This document shows positions 63,724 to 64,000 of a stretch of 64,000 nt of DNA, piece after piece. Origin of the DNA: Nocardioides sp. zg-1230 (GTDB lineage: Bacteria > Actinomycetota > Actinomycetes > Propionibacteriales > Nocardioidaceae); NCBI RefSeq assembly GCF_013155335.1, contig NZ_JABJQZ010000004.1, positions 186,001 through 250,000 on the forward strand. The letters are read 5' to 3'. The notes below the pieces were generated by a model. It was not told where the DNA came from. It was given only the letters and a program-made list of their open reading frames with translations, and did no database searches. Numbering within the stretch: position 1 is the first letter of the stretch; every line of letters begins with the position of its first letter. Both the position numbers and the translations under genes were made by a program.

Positions 63724-64000
63724 CGGAGTACCTCACCCTCGGGAAGAGGGGCTCGAGGGCCAGCGGAGTAGGTAGGAGCCGTTCGGTGTCGCGCAGCGGG
63801 TAGTACTGCGCGGTCTCCTCGAGGAACTCACGCACGCCCTCGAAGCGCTGGGGATACCGGCGCTCGCACAGCTCGAGCAGGCGCTTGGCGTCGAGGTTGT
63901 AGGGGTCGTAGCGCAGGGTGTCGATCTTGACGTAGGGGAGCCGGGCGTCGTCGAGCACCCGGTCGGCCAGGCTGCGCGCCGGGTTCCACGGCTCGTTGGC
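63713..64000 (-). CDS. Polysaccharide-synthesis protein, RgpF-like C-terminus (5' end outside window)
   Basis: The last 95 residues of a protein entering from the right. The text VKIDTLRYDPYNL and RLLELCERRYP resembles the C-terminus of rhamnan-synthesis F family proteins, which transfer sugars in cell-wall rhamnose polymers. The frame is open to the window edge. Overlap with the following glycosyltransferase suggests one operon. Confidence 0.6.
   Translation of the reverse strand, partial: ANEPWNPARSLADRVLDDARLPYVKIDTLRYDPYNLDAKRLLELCERRYPQRFEGVREFLEETAQYYPLRDTERLLPTPLALEPLFPRVRYSDAR

Overview
The window is a high-GC actinobacterial chromosome segment. Leaderless or GTG/TTG starts are frequent, and the conserved gene strings (ndgR/leuCD/hup, cofC/plsC/gpsA/ddl, DAK2-recG-rsmD-coaD-yceD-rpmF-rnc-mutM, smc...ftsY) together with the protein sequences point to Nocardioides or a close member of the Nocardioidaceae. 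The genus is an inference from resemblance; no 16S gene is present. No tRNA, rRNA, transposase, integrase or CRISPR array was seen.

Layout. (1) 1-8495: pentose-sugar utilisation region. It holds the end of an FGGY (xylulokinase-like) kinase, a ROK repressor with a 25-bp palindromic operator lying on its own promoter, an RbsA/RbsC/RbsB-type ABC importer, a Gfo/Idh/MocA dehydrogenase and xylose isomerase XylA. (2) 8659-18122: a 2142-residue secreted modular protein (ThuA + PQQ-type sugar dehydrogenase + PKD/CBM6/concanavalin/Ig-like modules), then a tight operon of a TIM-barrel sugar isomerase, an inositol-phosphate-synthase-like protein and a frameshifted copC. Strong perfect hairpins separate the segments of regions 1 and 2. 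(3) 18362-25980: a secreted M28 peptidase, then a TctCBA tripartite carboxylate importer translationally coupled to a universal stress protein, divergent from a CitA/CitB-type two-component system. (4) 26054-28650: alkylation repair (Ada-AlkA fusion plus Ogt) and a DinB-like protein.

(5) 28883-39983: housekeeping block: ndgR divergent from leuCD, HU-like hup, cofC (F420), plsC, gpsA, a PLP trans-sulfuration-type enzyme, ddl, DUF3515, a lone Lrp-type RAM domain, thiL and rpmB. (6) 40195-48003: DAK2 protein, recG, rsmD, coaD, yceD, rpmF, rnc, mutM and a short coiled-coil protein. (7) 48069-53408: MFS transporter, methyltransferase, and a glycolate oxidase (GlcD) / alanine-glyoxylate-type aminotransferase / GNAT trio. 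(8) 53415-60605: a secreted protein of unknown function, smc, thioesterase, a tiny membrane protein, a second methyltransferase and ftsY. (9) 60733-64000: surface-polysaccharide glycosyltransferases entering from the right edge.

Besides genes, several convergent intergenic gaps hold repeat-like DNA: a 51-bp tandem repeat and a nested 17-bp inverted repeat after gpsA, a 52-bp near-perfect palindrome after thiL, and two 33-bp direct repeats around a hairpin after ftsY. The most interesting candidate for undescribed biology is the sugar region, especially the ThuA-dehydrogenase fusion with its TIM-barrel and inositol-synthase-like neighbours. Many antisense open frames exist because of the GC content and are not reported as genes.
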